From NCBI GenBank assembly GCA_934047225.1, contig OW203986.1, positions 28,461,221 to 28,525,220 on the forward strand: 64,000 nt of DNA, read 5' to 3'. The stretch's first letter is position 1, and the number at the start of each line of letters is the position of its first letter. Both the position numbers and the translations under genes were made by a program. Under the pieces are notes generated by a model. The model was given only the letters and a program-made list of their open reading frames with translations, did not search any database and was not told the origin of the DNA. The DNA comes from Ypsolopha sequella (taxonomy: Eukaryota; Arthropoda; Insecta; Lepidoptera; Ypsolophidae). Of this stretch, positions 43,501-55,263 are shown one piece after another.

Positions 43501-43851
43501 CTAAAAATCGCTGATTAGTGTTCTATTACTCTTCTTTTATCACCCCCTTTCTATTTTTATTACTTTTCTTCTATGTACAGACGCACCGGGTTCTACTCTT
43601 TTATTACGAGTATTATGTATATTGATGTATCGATGTTTTCTCGTCAGCACACTCTACATTGTTGCCCCGGATCACTCTGGAAAAACACAATTTTCACCGG
43701 TAATTGAAAATAAAGTCCTTCCGTTTGAAGTAGAATTTACCGTATATGTATAAATATGTACTTTATGTGTGTCCCCATCTCACCTGCTTAAGGAGTGGTA
43801 CCGCTAAATGTAAGTTTATAATTTACATAGTACAATTATTTTGAAATTGAC

Positions 43852-44232
43852 TTAAGAGGCTATGCGAATTTTATTTTTGTCACTGTCACTCCAAGCGAAT
43901 TAACGCTCAGTGCGAGAGCGGCGGATTCAGGGCGAAAGCCAAAAATGTTAGTTTTATAATATTTATAAAAAAAAAATAGCTAGCAACACCTAATAAAATA
44001 TGTTTGAGTTCTTTATATGGTTCCTATTCGTCAAACGAGGAGAAAAAGTGTGTTTGAAGACCTCATTTCAACAATTATTTCTATGGAGGAAAATTTATCC
44101 AAACGTGTTTTCCAATTTCAAAACCCTACATTACATAGTCAAAATGCATATACCAGAAATTTATTAAAATTTTCGGTGAATTTCATAAAATACACACAAA
44201 AAGCATCTCTATTTTTTTACATATCGCCTTAA
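43852..44232. mobile_element. TTAA-flanked MITE, copy C
   Basis: Starts TTAAGAGGCTATGCGAATTT and ends ACATATCGCCTTAA. The interior matches copy A ('aacgaggagaaaaagtgtgt', 'gaagacctcatttcaacaat') and the ends match B and D. Cleanest copy, 381 bp. A 71-codon plus frame inside is not conserved. Confidence 0.75.
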
Positions 44233-45983
44233 CAGAAAATGACAGAAATCAGAAATCTTTATTAGGTATTGACATAGGTCATTGGTCCCAATGTTTTGCC
44301 ATTCGGCACACAAACAATATAACTTAAAACTAAACAAAACATAAGCATTTAAAGAAAAATAATATTTTTAATAAGACTTAAATTGTCATATTAAGACTTG
44401 AATTTTATTAATATTATTATTACACAATATTCAGAAATCATCGCTTATGTCACATATAAAAAGGTTAATAAATATATTATTTTGAGCTTTTTAAGCTTTA
44501 TTTATTTCTGCTCTTTATTTATTAATAATAAGTCAAAAAAATGTTTCGGCCCCATACCGTGGGCTGAAATATACCGAATACCTATTTTTATTGTTTTATT
44601 ATTAATTAATAAAGAACAGAAACATATGGAAATATTATTTATATTATATATTTGAAACATATCAATTAGGTACATTGTAGCATTGCAAATTTTGTAGGGT
44701 TGTTTATCACAAAAAGTTACGCGGCGAAGTTTGGCTTGATGGAAATTGCGTTTTACCCTCTTTTATAGACATGAAGATAATCGCGCGACTGCCACGATGC
44801 CGAGAGTTTCTCGTGCATTTGTCGGCCAGTGAGTTACCAGTAAACCCGTGTTGGTTGTTTCCTTAGTTCAACGGCGAATGAAAATGGCGGAGGTGCCAAC
44901 AGGAGTAGTGGTTTTGATATATTAGGAAGATTATTTTCGGACAATTTAGAAAAAGGTATTTTTTCGTCGGGTTGGTGGGAGTTCTGAATATTCGTCAGAT
45001 CATGGGTGTTTTGTTTTTACGAGATCTTCGTGTTTGTCAAGATCTTCTTGTTTCCGAGATTTACCTGCTGGCAGAGATTTGATCGCCGCGTGGTGTACGC
45101 AGTTGCAGATCCTTGTCTGCGCGGTCGAGGATCGCTGACCTTGAAGGGGGCAGCGGACGGCGGGTCATTTCCGTGGTGGCTATTGAAAAGGTTCAAGTAG
45201 GTGTTGGAATTTTTTTTACTTTTATCCACACACAATGGAGATACCTAGGACGGTATTTGTTTTCTGGACACTTAGTTATGTGTCCTATTTGTATTCAAGG
45301 TTAAATTCTTCTTCCTGTTTCACCGAATAACCCAAACTGTAAAATTTAATGTTCTGTAATATTTTTTCTTTCCTGGTAGAACTGAATGGTGTACCAGACG
45401 ATTTGGTTTAAGAGTATGTTCGACAAAAATTTATTGTTTGTAGGATCTACGGCTCCCCTGAGCTAGATTTTATTTAGAAAATTATTTCCCTTGTTTGTTT
45501 ACAAGTTTTGTTACTTTTAAAGTTTTTTTTATTTAATGTAATTTTCACAAGATTCCATGTAATCTAGTTACCTGTGGATAAGGCGGTAACAATTCCACCT
45601 AGTTATCACTTAAATGTTTATTTACGTCTTGGCAATACTAATTCCAATGTAATATTACTACCAGATGTTAAGGCGGTACCTAACACAACTATTTTAAGGT
45701 ACTTAAGGTCTTAGTAATGTCTTGGCAGGAAATTGCCAAATGAAGGTCTTGGCCAAACACTTGTAACTAAGATAAATTTTTCCGTTAACACCTTTCCTTA
45801 ACTTGTGAATGTTAGATTTTAGTTTTGATAAAATTAAATAAACTTAATTGTATAGTACCTCGAAGTTTTCTTCAGAACCTTTTAACAACTATTAGGTTAC
45901 AATTAGGTCACTGTTTAGTTTTTATCTTGTCCAGTTGCATGACCGGTGGAAAGACCGGGTACCCGCTGGTCGTGCCACCTGAC

Positions 45984-46041
45984 AATGCGGCCGGGAAACG
46001 AACCCGGGCCGCCCGCGTGGCAGGCGAGCATTCTACCCATT
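45984..46041 (-). pseudogene. Partial tRNA-Gly(GCC)-like sequence
   Basis: Minus strand: 'gggtagaatgctcgcctgcc' then 'acgcgggcggcccgggttcg' and 'tttcccggccgcattg'. The anticodon arm (loop CTGCCAC, anticodon GCC) and T-arm are well kept. The 5' acceptor strand and D-arm beginning are replaced by unrelated bases ('tatgtataaat'), and box B has A to T (GGTTCGTTTCC). A tRNA pseudogene or tRNA-derived head captured in the 2.2-kb element. Confidence 0.75.
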
Positions 46042-46497
46042 TATACATAACATCCAAACTTCTTAACGAGCCAGACAATGCTGTCCGTCAGTACCTTTCA
46101 AACAAAATTAGGTATTCCCCAAATATATTGTTGGGACACTCAAACACTGGCCATGAAATCAAACTCAACTCCCACCCGGGCTCGCGAATGAAACAAAAGT
46201 GGAAAAACGGGATCATTACGAATAAAAGACGCGTCACTAACAAATCCAGCAGGGGGAATAAATTTTAAACAAAACACGAATCTCACAAATACGTGAGTCC
46301 GTGAAACAAACCAAAACCCTGACAAAAACGTCATAAACTAAAAACGATTACTCAATTTTAGTTGAAGAAAATCCCCCAAAACAAACAAAAAACAAAAATT
46401 TGAGTAACTAAAAAAAACATTACTAAAAAGAAAAAAAATTACCCCCATGTTTATTATATGACGGTAAAAAAAACAAAACAAACAAATAAACCTACCC

Positions 46498-46782
46498 GAT
46501 ACCTCGGCTCTTGCCTAAAAGCAAGTAAAACAAAACCCGGAACAACTCGAGTAGCGAGCTGAACCACAAACTATCCCCAATAAAATAAATTAAAAAAACA
46601 AAACCCCAAAACCCGAGAATTGTAAAAACTTACAACCTCATGCACGAAGCTCAATCCAAAGATTAGTGTAAAATAAACCACAATCACTGTTTTGAGGCTC
46701 CATACATCAACAAAAAAAAAAAAAAACAAAACTCCAATAAAACCACCATAAAATTAAAATAAAAATAAAATGCCGAGGTATC
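46498..46782. repeat. Small inverted pair 'gatacctcggc' inside the 2.2-kb element
   Basis: 'gatacctcggc' at about 46498 faces 'gccgaggtatc' at about 46772. Could bound a smaller nested element or be an internal structure; the span is A/C-rich and non-coding. Confidence 0.4.
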
Positions 46783-47105
46783 AACAACCAAACACACGAA
46801 AAAAATGGTTTCCTTAACAGCCTCCAAAACTTTTGTAACTTTTTGTGATAAACAACCCTACAAAATTTGCAATGCTACAACATGATAAAATATTCTTAGA
46901 TAAATATTAACGGACTGAGATTTTTAGAAATTTCTATATGGATTAAAAATAAACTCTCTAGCTATATTAAAATATATGAATCAGAATCACTAATAGAACA
47001 CAGATTCTTAAAAAAAAAAAGGTTTTTTTCTTATATTTTTTATTGGGGATATTTCCCAAATTTCCGATAACTAAATGGCAAACTTACGCGGGAAAAAAAT
47101 CGGAA

Positions 47106-47256
47106 CCGGAAGCAATTATGGGTGTCATTTTGGCAGTCTAGAGGCAACCGGAAGTGAACAATCTGTCATGAATTGTATAGAAAACGGAAATACGAATACG
47201 GAAATACGACCTTTGTCGAAGAGTGGCGAAGATTCCTACGAGCATTATTTAAGAGC
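47106..47256. mobile_element. Partial copy of the 14517 MITE
   Basis: 'attttggcagtct', 'gaattgtatagaaaacggaa', 'agtggcgaagat' and 'gagcattattt' follow the order of 14517-14672. Inverted ends are degraded; an extra 'aatacggaaatacg' duplication is present. Confidence 0.5.
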
Positions 47257-47815
47257 GTGCTCGCACGAATTTCCAATCCATGTTTCCTAATCCATGACTT
47301 GAACCTAAAACATTTACCACAATCTAATACACATGAAATTTACAAGCGTTTAAAAGTAAATAATGGAATTTATACTCCAGCGGGCCTATTGTGTATCTCT
47401 AGTTGCCTTCTGGACTGGGTGTCTATCATCAAAAACATAGATATACTATCGAATTCCGATGTCCTAAGGATATTTTCGCACTTGAAGTGACGACAAAAGG
47501 CAATTTTGAAATTTCAGTTTTTAGCTATGTTTTTGATGATAGGCACCTCGTGCAGTTGGCAACTAAAGATACAGAATAGGGGGGCTGGACTTTTCAACGC
47601 TTGTAACTTTTGTGTGTATCTGATTTTCCGTACGAGATAAGTTACAACATTCATAATTGTGGAAAATATTAATAAACATGGATATTATCAACGAAGAGCA
47701 CTTATTAGGAGTTCTGGCGAACACGGGGCCCTTAAATGGTAGTATTGTAATTTAGTAGCAAATTTAACATACTGATGATAATGAAAACTGTTAACTTGCA
47801 ATAGCTTTATTAGTT
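47257..47815. other. Unassigned DNA with a possible inverted segment
   Basis: 'gtgtatctctagttgccttc' and 'gtctatcatcaaaaacatag' (47390-47440) face 'ctatgttttt-gatgataggc' and 'ggcaactaaagatacag' (47525-47577), arms of roughly 50 bp. A foldback repeat; no gene. Confidence 0.4.
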
Positions 47816-48213
47816 AAATATTATTCAAATTCAAATTCAAATAATTTGTTTTGTAAAGTAGGTATACATAATACACTTTTTACAACTCTTTCATCTTATA
47901 AAAGTATATTTAATAAAATAATAAACGTACATGAACTAAATTAAGTATATTTAATTTATGTAGTGCATATGCCTACATACGATTCAAATGATAGCTAAAA
48001 TCTATAATTATATGCAACATACTAATAGGTTACATTATAAATACATGCCTAACTCCGCCCACTCGATTAGTCTTGCTAATAAGAAGGGCAAAAAACTTAG
48101 CCAGATCATGTCCTTTTTTTTACATTTTTCCTTTTCTTTTTTTTTATCAATTCTGTGACATACTATAACTTATACTATAAAAACTTATACTATATTATAT
48201 CTACTTTAGTTAA

Positions 48214-48598
48214 GGTTTCTAGCAACGCCAACGACCTTGAACTAAGTAACTTTGTAACCATTTTATACGGTAACTATAGCATTTTTCAACGGAAGAAAAA
48301 TACATAGTAATTTGCATGATACAAATAGTGATGTGGTTTTTCCTGAATTTCGTTATAACATACAGAAGTGAAGCAAGAAAATTCTAAGTTTACCCTTATT
48401 TTTCGATTTTTTGTTCACTTGTAACAACATAACTACTACAGTTTTTATCGAAATAATATAAAATGATTTGGTTTTCTCAGTTCTTGGAAATTAATTTTAT
48501 TTTAAATAAAATAAATTAAAAACACACTACTTGTCAGCCGCAGCGACTGACGTACAGCCATATTTTTTTGGAAATTTCAACCACCACGAATCGAGTTG
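48214..48598. mobile_element. Internally deleted copy of the 31126 repeat, TTAA borders
   Basis: Between TTAA at 48210-48213 and 48599-48602. It starts 'ggtttctagcaacg' and then follows 31733-32130. The sister LINE at 42978-42996 lacks the insert, giving an empty site. The right border is less certain. Confidence 0.6.
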
Positions 48599-48637
48599 TT
48601 AATTATTCCGATGGATAAGAAAATACAAGACAGCAGG

Positions 48638-48639
<2 letters not shown>

Positions 48640-48673
<34 letters not shown>
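48640..48673. repeat. (TA)n microsatellite
   Basis: About 17 TA dinucleotides within the LINE 3' UTR copy. Confidence 0.95.
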
Positions 48674-48676
<3 letters not shown>

Positions 48677-48819
48677 TATATCTTAGTCTATCTGTCTCAT
48701 ATTGTCTTTAAATTCCGTAATTAATTAATGTTAATTATTAGCTTAATATCATAACTTTAATAGTTTACTATTACACAAACAAAAACCTAAACAAAAGCAC
48801 CTGGAATAAGTGCTTGTAT

Positions 48820-48925
48820 GACCAGATTGACGGATGTGGAAAAGGCGGAAGAATACTGTCAGGATCCTACCAAATGGAAATCTTCAGTCTCTGCCTACCC
48901 CTCTGTGAGAAAGGCGTGACTATAC
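48820..48925 (+). pseudogene. RTE-like LINE C-terminal remnant
   Basis: A plus frame reads RLTDVEKAEEYCQDPTKWKS then SVSAYPSVRKA-stop. The 'A-x6-D-x2-KW' arrangement before the stop resembles the end of another RTE-like RT family in Lepidoptera. Short; low certainty. Confidence 0.4.
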
Positions 48926-49139
48926 GTATCGGTTTCCAAACGACCGCTTCTTTGAGCACGTTATATTCTTATATTCAGACAAAGAAATGAGTAATAACCA
49001 AGTATTTTCGATTCCTCTGGCAGGGCCAGATTTAGAGGTCTGGAGCCCCTACAACAAGGGAGTGGAGGCGCCTAATTATTTTTCAGTGTTTCAATAATTT
49101 ATTGCGAGATAAATCATCAATAATTTCAACAAAAGTATA

Positions 49140-49945
49140 CAGGGTGGAAAAAATGAAAGGGCCCTGGAGGGGAACTACCTTAAATCCTTTAGTTAGCTCA
49201 TTTTACTGAAAGGAAACATTCCTTTATTTTTTATAAAGAAACAAAACTGCCTTCAAAGATATTCTGAAATTCGCTTGTCTCACCCGGGAATCGAACCAAC
49301 TAAAAATTCAAAAAATAAACCCTCGCTATTTTACTATACGAATCGGTAGGATTATTGTTCAGGATAAAATTTGTCTAATAAACATTTAGTCTTACACTCA
49401 TCTGTTGTACGAGATACCCATGAAATTGAATATTTATTACAAGTTCTTTATTAACAATACCTAGTACTGTTCCCTTGTAAAGTAATAATGATACGCCATT
49501 ATTACACAATGACAGCACGGAATGAAAGCAAAACAATACAAAATTTGAAATTCGAACGAATACTTTTATCGATTTTAAAAATGTTGAAAATTATCGTTCG
49601 AACTTCAAATCTGTTGCTCCGCGTTGCAAAAAAAATACGTTCGATTTTTTAACTTTTCGTCAGTACGCCTAGTGCAAGAAGGAATTGTGCTGTGCATAGA
49701 TTTATTATTACCATTTAACGATTTTCTTATTGAAATCTTAAGATAAATAACATTAGCAAGCTTGTACTTCATACGATGTCTTTGGATGTTAGAGAGATAA
49801 GAAAATTATAACGTGTCATTTACTTGTTACAAGTGAACAGTACTAGGTATTGTTAATAAAGAACTTGTAATAAATATTTAATTTTATAGGTATCTCGTAC
49901 AACAGATGAGTGTCCCTCCAGGGCCCTTGAATTTTTTCCACCCTG
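49140..49945. mobile_element. TA-flanked element with long inverted arms
   Basis: Ends CAGGGTGGAAAAAATGAAAG and, inverted, '...AATTTTTTCCACCCTG', with TA at 49138-49139 and 49946-49947. The right arm (49812-49945) continues the match to about 135 bp ('actcatctgttgtacgagat', 'acctagtactgtt'). On the left, the matching inner arm (49392-49488) is set apart by about 215 bp absent from the right arm. Likely a Tc1/mariner-type foldback MITE with one arm deleted. Confidence 0.75.
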
Positions 49946-49947
49946 TA

Positions 49948-51746
49948 TAGATATTGATTTGATTTTCAGAATTCTTGACTAAGGTAGTAAATTTTTTTTA
50001 CATTGTTAACTTAATAATAACAAAATTAGTTAACAGTATACAAAATAGCACTTGAATGTTTTTACCAGATTATAACACATATGAAAAACTTGACAACTAC
50101 TTAGCTTGAGCTATTTAAAACACGAGCATAGTAAAAGATACAGTATTGAATTAGATATTGTTATGTTCGTCTTGGTAGCAACCGAACATTAGTTGCATGG
50201 GAAAACTTAAAGCTAACAGACAATATAAAGGAATACAAACACAAGTATTAACCTTAATGATAATAATAATATTAATCACTATTGCACTTGTACTACATAC
50301 TACGAAAAGTAAAGAGTAATGCAAGTGCAATAGTGAAAAGTAAACAAATGAGTATCTATATGTAGAGGTAGATAGAGTAGATATACTATCTAAAATACAA
50401 GAATTAAACCAAATTAAGTCATAGCGTTACCGAATGGAACCTTGTGAGCTTTCCTCGATGAAAAATCATTGATGATTTAGCTGAAATCCAGGTCCAGTGC
50501 TAAGTAAGGACCACTTTGATAGGCGGTTTTATTTTATCATAGTTCGTAACCTATTTTTAAATTGAATATTAATCGGTTTTGTTTTTTTTTACTATTTCTA
50601 TTGTGGGGGCCCCTCTCTTGTGGAAGCCTCGAAGCTGTAGCTCCAGTTTTCCTCTCCTAATTCCGGCCCTGTCCTCTGGACCCGTTTTGTGAAGTGTTTC
50701 CTTTAGGAGCACGTAACTTTGACCTGTCAAGTCACGTGTGACTCAAACGGAATAATGTCAAACACGTTTGCGTTCTCTGGTGATGTCCTTAATCGGAACA
50801 CGCGCTCTTAACCCGCTCAATTATTGATTCTCGATAACAATTGATTTACAATCGAATTTCGAGTATCTCCTGCCATTTTACAGGAAAATTACATTATATA
50901 TATGCGGACGCAAGTATGACTACTTGCGTATTCGTTTTCCTCGGGCAAAACGGTGTCCTATTATTAATCTCATTCTTCTGTCCGTCCATCCGTATGTCGT
51001 CATGGGTCTCTAGCTCGTAGACAGAATGAGTTACAGACCTTTTTGGAAACTTTACGTAGAATGTTGACCCAAAACCGATTGTGGAATTAGAAATTCAATT
51101 AAATTATTTTTCAATCCCATACATGAAAAAGGAGCAGAAAATCTTTTTGTTTTTTCTCCTGAACATGTGGGGTGTCATTGTCTACAGCTAATTGAGTAGA
51201 GTACAAATAAAGTTTTATTATTTTTATTATCAAAAATAAAGAAATGACAGGTTGTTGTTGAAAGTTGTCAGTTTTAGACCATTTTTGTGAAGGGGTCGAT
51301 CCCAAAAACGAAAATTTGGAATGTCTGTGTATTAAATACCATGTACTGAATGCGAAATTTATGGAAGGAGAAAGTAAGTGACCAACTTCATTTTGCAATT
51401 TTTAGTTAAATAAATGAATCAAAACTGCAAAACGAAGGAAGTAATTTTTGTTAAAAAAAACTTATTGACGTGAGAGATCTACTCGCGCTGGACCGATTAT
51501 TTCTGTTATAGAGAAAATAACCAAGCCGCGGTAGGGAATTCAAGCCAAAAAAACAGCAATAGGCTGATTTTTTTGCATATAGAAGTTTTGGTGATACGAA
51601 GTAAAAAAATAGTCCATATATATGTTGTCTAAGAATTGATTCTTCGAGCTTTTTATAGTCTTAAACGTAGGCTTTAGAAAGTAACCTTGGTATATGCTCT
51701 AAGCATGTGACATTACTGAGCGCCATTCTCTCTCAGATAAAGAACC
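49948..51746. other. Unassigned AT-rich DNA
   Basis: No gene recognised. A 14-bp stem 'cactattgcacttg'/'caagtgcaatagtg' spans 50278-50335. Minus frame 51111-51398 has no motif. Confidence 0.3.
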
Positions 51747-51896
51747 TGGTCCTCTAAAAAGGCCGCTTCGGATGAATCATATAATGATTCCGTTCTAATG
51801 CCGTCTCTTTTGCACGCGTGAAAAAGATCTGACTCCATCCTACTTTCAAATCATTTTATGATTCACCCAAGTTGGCCTTTTTAGATCCCCAGGTTT
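51747..51896. mobile_element. 150-bp TIR MITE, about 48-bp arms
   Basis: 'cctggtcctctaaaaaggcc' then 'gaatcatataatgattc' at the left faces 'aatcattttatgattcaccc' then 'ggcctttttagatccccagg' at the right. The centre 'ccgtctcttttgcacgcgtg' resembles part of the 25472/63664 MITE. TSD not resolved. Confidence 0.7.
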
Positions 51897-52038
51897 CTGT
51901 TAAAGTAGTCAAGCTTAGGGCATTAGTGAAGCCATAAAAATAATAAAGGAATATTTGTGAAACTTGCCATAAAAGCCACAGATAACTTTATTTAATCTAA
52001 GGAGGTATGTATACTTTTCATTCCATTTACAAGTGCTA

Positions 52039-52158
52039 CAAGGATCTTATGGCGCGTGGATTGGTTGTGTCCAAAATCGGAACTAACGCCGCTACCATAC
52101 TCCTTGTTTCACAGCTGCGCCCCCCTGTCACTGTCATGAACGCGCCATCAGATCCTTG
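52039..52158. mobile_element. 120-bp TA-flanked MITE
   Basis: CAAGGATCTTATGGCGCGT at the left and its inverse 'acgcgccatcagatccttg' at the right, with TA on both sides (52037-52038, 52159-52160). Tc1/mariner-type by TSD. Non-coding. Confidence 0.7.
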
Positions 52159-52160
52159 TA

Positions 52161-52860
52161 ACAAGTTCCATTTTCTTTTGTTCCAAAGAAAATTACTAAG
52201 TTGTGCTGTCCAACTGTCTGTCTGAGACAGACTTTCAGAACTCTCTTGTCTTCATTGTGTAAAAGGATCTTTCAATTTTATAAAGTTCTGAAGAAACTTA
52301 TACGAGTTTGTACAACTTTTCTAAGAAAAAAACGGTATTCAAAATGAAATAATGAACTGTATTTTGAAAAGTAAGAATACCACATACATTTTTTTTTACT
52401 TGGTCCGAAATGGATCCGCCCGCGGACACCGACAACCAGACATCCATACCGGACCACTCCCACCAAAACGTATATTTTGAGAGAGGGGGACGCTATGAAA
52501 ATTGACCGACTACCAGAAACACGCGGAAGAATCCCTGTCAAAAAACTGTGAAAATAAAAAAAAAGCTCTGAAAAAGTTTCAGAAGAAAAAAAAACAAATT
52601 TATACATGTGAATTGACATGCGAAAATTAAAATATTCTACAAAATAAGCTTCGTCTTTGGCTCATTTATTGTAACTAGTCGATTAATTCATAATATCATT
52701 CAACAAATAATAAACAAATTCTTGTAATATTTCCACAAATGTTTTATTTTATATTATTTTAACTCGAATGACCGGTTTCGTATTACAGATCATCGCTTTC
52801 AATCAACAAAAAGCATTTAAATTTAAAACAAATGCAAATGATTCGCTTTCGACTTATTTT
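52161..52860. other. Unassigned AT-rich DNA
   Basis: No gene recognised. Confidence 0.3.
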
Positions 52861-54665
52861 GTTTTAATGTTTACTATTGGACTCATTTCATTTTCATGGA
52901 TACTACTGGACTCATTTCATTTTCATGATTGTATACTATTGGACTTATTTCATTGTCATGTATACTACTGGACTCGTTTCGTTTTAGTGTTTACTATTGG
53001 ACTTATTTCATTATCATGTATACTACTGGACTCATTTCGTTTTAGTGTTTACTATTGGACTTATTTCATTATCATGTATACTACTGGACTTATTTCATTA
53101 TCATGTATACTACTGGACTTATTTCATTATCATGTATACTACTGGACTCATTTCGTTTTAGTGTTTACTATTGGACTCATTTCATTTTCATGTATACTAG
53201 TGGACTTATTTCATTATCATGTATACTACTGGACTCATTTCGTTTTAGTGTTTACTATTGGACTTATTTCATTATCATGTATACTACTGGACTCATTTCG
53301 TTTTAGTGTTTACTATTGGACTCATTTCATTTTCATGTATACTAGTGGACTTATTTCATTATCATGTATACTACTGGACTCATTTCGTTTTAGTGTTTAC
53401 TATTGGACTCATTTCATTTTCATGTATACTAGTGGACTTATTTCATTATCATGTATACTACTGGACTCATTTCGTTTTAGTGTTTACTATTGGACTTATT
53501 TCATTATCATGTATACTACTGGACTCATTTCGTTTTAGTGTTTACTATTGGACTTATTTCATTATCATGTATACTACTGGACTCATTTCGTTTTAGTGTT
53601 TACTATTGGACTTATTTCATTATCATGTATACTACTGGACTCATTTCGTTTTAGTGTTTACTATTGGACTTATTTCATTATCATGTATACTACTGGACTC
53701 ATTTCGTTTTAGTGTTTACTATTGGACTCATTTCATTTTCATGTATACTACTGGACTTATTTCATTATCATGTATACTACTGGACTCATTTCGTTTTAGT
53801 GTTTACTATTGGACTTATTTCATTATCATGTATACTACTGGACTTATTTCATTATCATGTATACTACTGGACTCATTTCGTTTTAGTGTTTACTATTGGA
53901 CTCATTTCATTTTCATGTATACTAGTGGATTCATGTTATTTTCATGTATACTACTGGACTCATTTAATTTTCATGTATACTACTGGGCATATTTCAATTT
54001 TCATGTATACTACTGGGCATATTTCAATTTTCATGTATACTACTGGGCATATTTCAATTTTCATGTATACTACTGGGCATATTTCAATTTTCATGTATAC
54101 TACTGGGCATATTTCAATTTTCATGTATACTACTGGGCATATTTTAATTTTCATGTATACTACTGGACTCATTTCATTTTCATGTATACTACTGGACTTA
54201 TTTCATTATCATGTATACTACTGGACTCATTTCGTTTTAGTGTTTACTATTGGACTTATTTCATTATCATGTATACTACTGGACTTATTTCATTATCATG
54301 TATACTACTGGACTCATTTCGTTTTAGTGTTTACTATTGGACTCATTTCATTTTCATGTATACTAGTGGATTCATGTTATTTTCATGTATACTACTGGAC
54401 TCATTTAATTTTCATGTATACTACTGGGCATATTTCAATTTTCATGTATACTACTGGGCATATTTCAATTTTCATGTATACTACTGGGCATATTTCAATT
54501 TTCATGTATACTACTGGGCATATTTCAATTTTCATGTATACTACTGGGCATATTTCAATTTTCATGTATACTACTGGGCATATTTTAATTTTCATGTATA
54601 CTACTGGACTCATTTCATTTTCATGTATAGGTATACTACTGGATTCATTTCAATTCATGTAGGTA
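52861..54665. repeat. 1.8-kb satellite, 29-bp units with 30-bp blocks
   Basis: The basic unit 'ttatttcattatcatgtata' + 'ctactggac' is 29 bp, with variants 'tcatttcgttttagtgttta' + 'ctattggac' and 'tcatttcattttcatgtata' + 'ctagtggac'. Two blocks, about 53980-54160 and 54421-54600, instead use a 30-bp unit 'gcatatttcaattttcatgt' + 'atactactgg'. A 441-bp higher-order unit is present twice in tandem: frames at 53960-54172 and 54401-54613 have identical translations. Because 29 is not a multiple of 3, each forward frame cycles through all phases, giving open frames of 256, 332 and 358 codons that are repeat artefacts. Confidence 0.95.
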
Positions 54666-54687
54666 ATATAGACTGTGGTTGATAAAG

Positions 54688-54905
54688 TCAAATTCATACC
54701 GGAGACTCGGTAAGAGGTCAGGACCAAGTTAAATGACCTTTTTGGCAAATTTCGAAAAATAATATTTGTGCCCCTACACTAAATAACGAACAAATCCTAG
54801 TCAGTTAGGATAGAAAGCCAAAATTAAATTTTGCAATTTTCACAAAAAGGATAATTGGACCTTGGTCCTGACCACTTACTAAGTCTCTAGTATAAATTTG
54901 GCTCG
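54688..54905. mobile_element. Diverged palindromic MITE of the 'caaggtga' family
   Basis: 'tcaaattcataccggagact' 'cggtaagaggtcaggaccaa' mirrors 'ttggtcctgaccacttacta' 'agtctctagtataaatttgg'. It shares the 'caaattcatac.gg.g.ctcggtaag' layout with 32231 and 58966. The outermost 'caaggtga' is lost. Confidence 0.65.
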
Positions 54906-55263
54906 ATAAATACCTTATATTTTTTTGTGTCTTGTTAAATAGTTCTACAGATTAAAGTCTGTTTTCTTGGAATCCACACTAAACATTCACTACGCAAACA
55001 TCAGACAATGATACAATCACTACATTCGACACTTACACATACATCTCTCACACTCTCACTCTCACATTATCAACATACTTTTGCTCAATCTATTTATTTA
55101 TTTGCTCAGTAATTAATTAATTAACTAGACCAAGTATTGTCTATGACGAAATAAGTGTAATTTTATTACTTTCTTTGTTTTTTTTTTCTTATGTTTTATT
55201 TGTGTCTACCCTAATGTACCTAGCTTAAGTTGTAACACATAGGTACATAACACTAAAGTTAGA
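54906..55263. other. Unassigned AT-rich DNA
   Basis: Contains a CA/CT-rich stretch ('cacatacatctctcacactc') like the 3' UTR at 1890-1960; possibly a LINE tail. No gene. Confidence 0.3.

Larger units (their letters stand above)
44676..46879. mobile_element. 2.2-kb element with perfect 45-bp inverted termini, ACAT TSD
   Basis: Left 44676-44720 begins TGTAGCATTGCAAATTTTGT; right 46835-46879 is its exact inverse. ACAT flanks both ends (44672-44675, 46880-46883). A 4-bp TSD with TGT-initial TIRs would fit Ginger-type (or Sola-type) DNA transposons, but no DDE integrase motif is visible. The interior has GC-rich stretches (45070-45180), a tRNA-Gly-like fragment and an A/C-rich right part. Probably non-autonomous; class unresolved. 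Confidence 0.75.
47822..48740 (-). mobile_element. LINE 3' UTR copy, interrupted by a TTAA element and a (TA)n tract
   Basis: Paralogue of 42527-43140 in the same orientation. It is interrupted at 48214-48598 by a second repeat and has a (TA)n expansion at 48640-48673 where the other copy has 'acatatatat'. No coding part kept. Confidence 0.65.

Noticed and set aside
45825..46268. 147-codon plus frame in the 2.2-kb element
   Set aside because: Runs antisense through the tRNA-Gly-like fragment and shows no transposase motif.
52768..54682. Open frames of 256, 358 and 332 codons encoding a repetitive Tyr/Trp/Phe-rich protein
   Set aside because: They arise from a 29-bp tandem repeat without stop codons in any forward phase; several frames are open at once and period shifts to 30 bp change the 'protein' abruptly.
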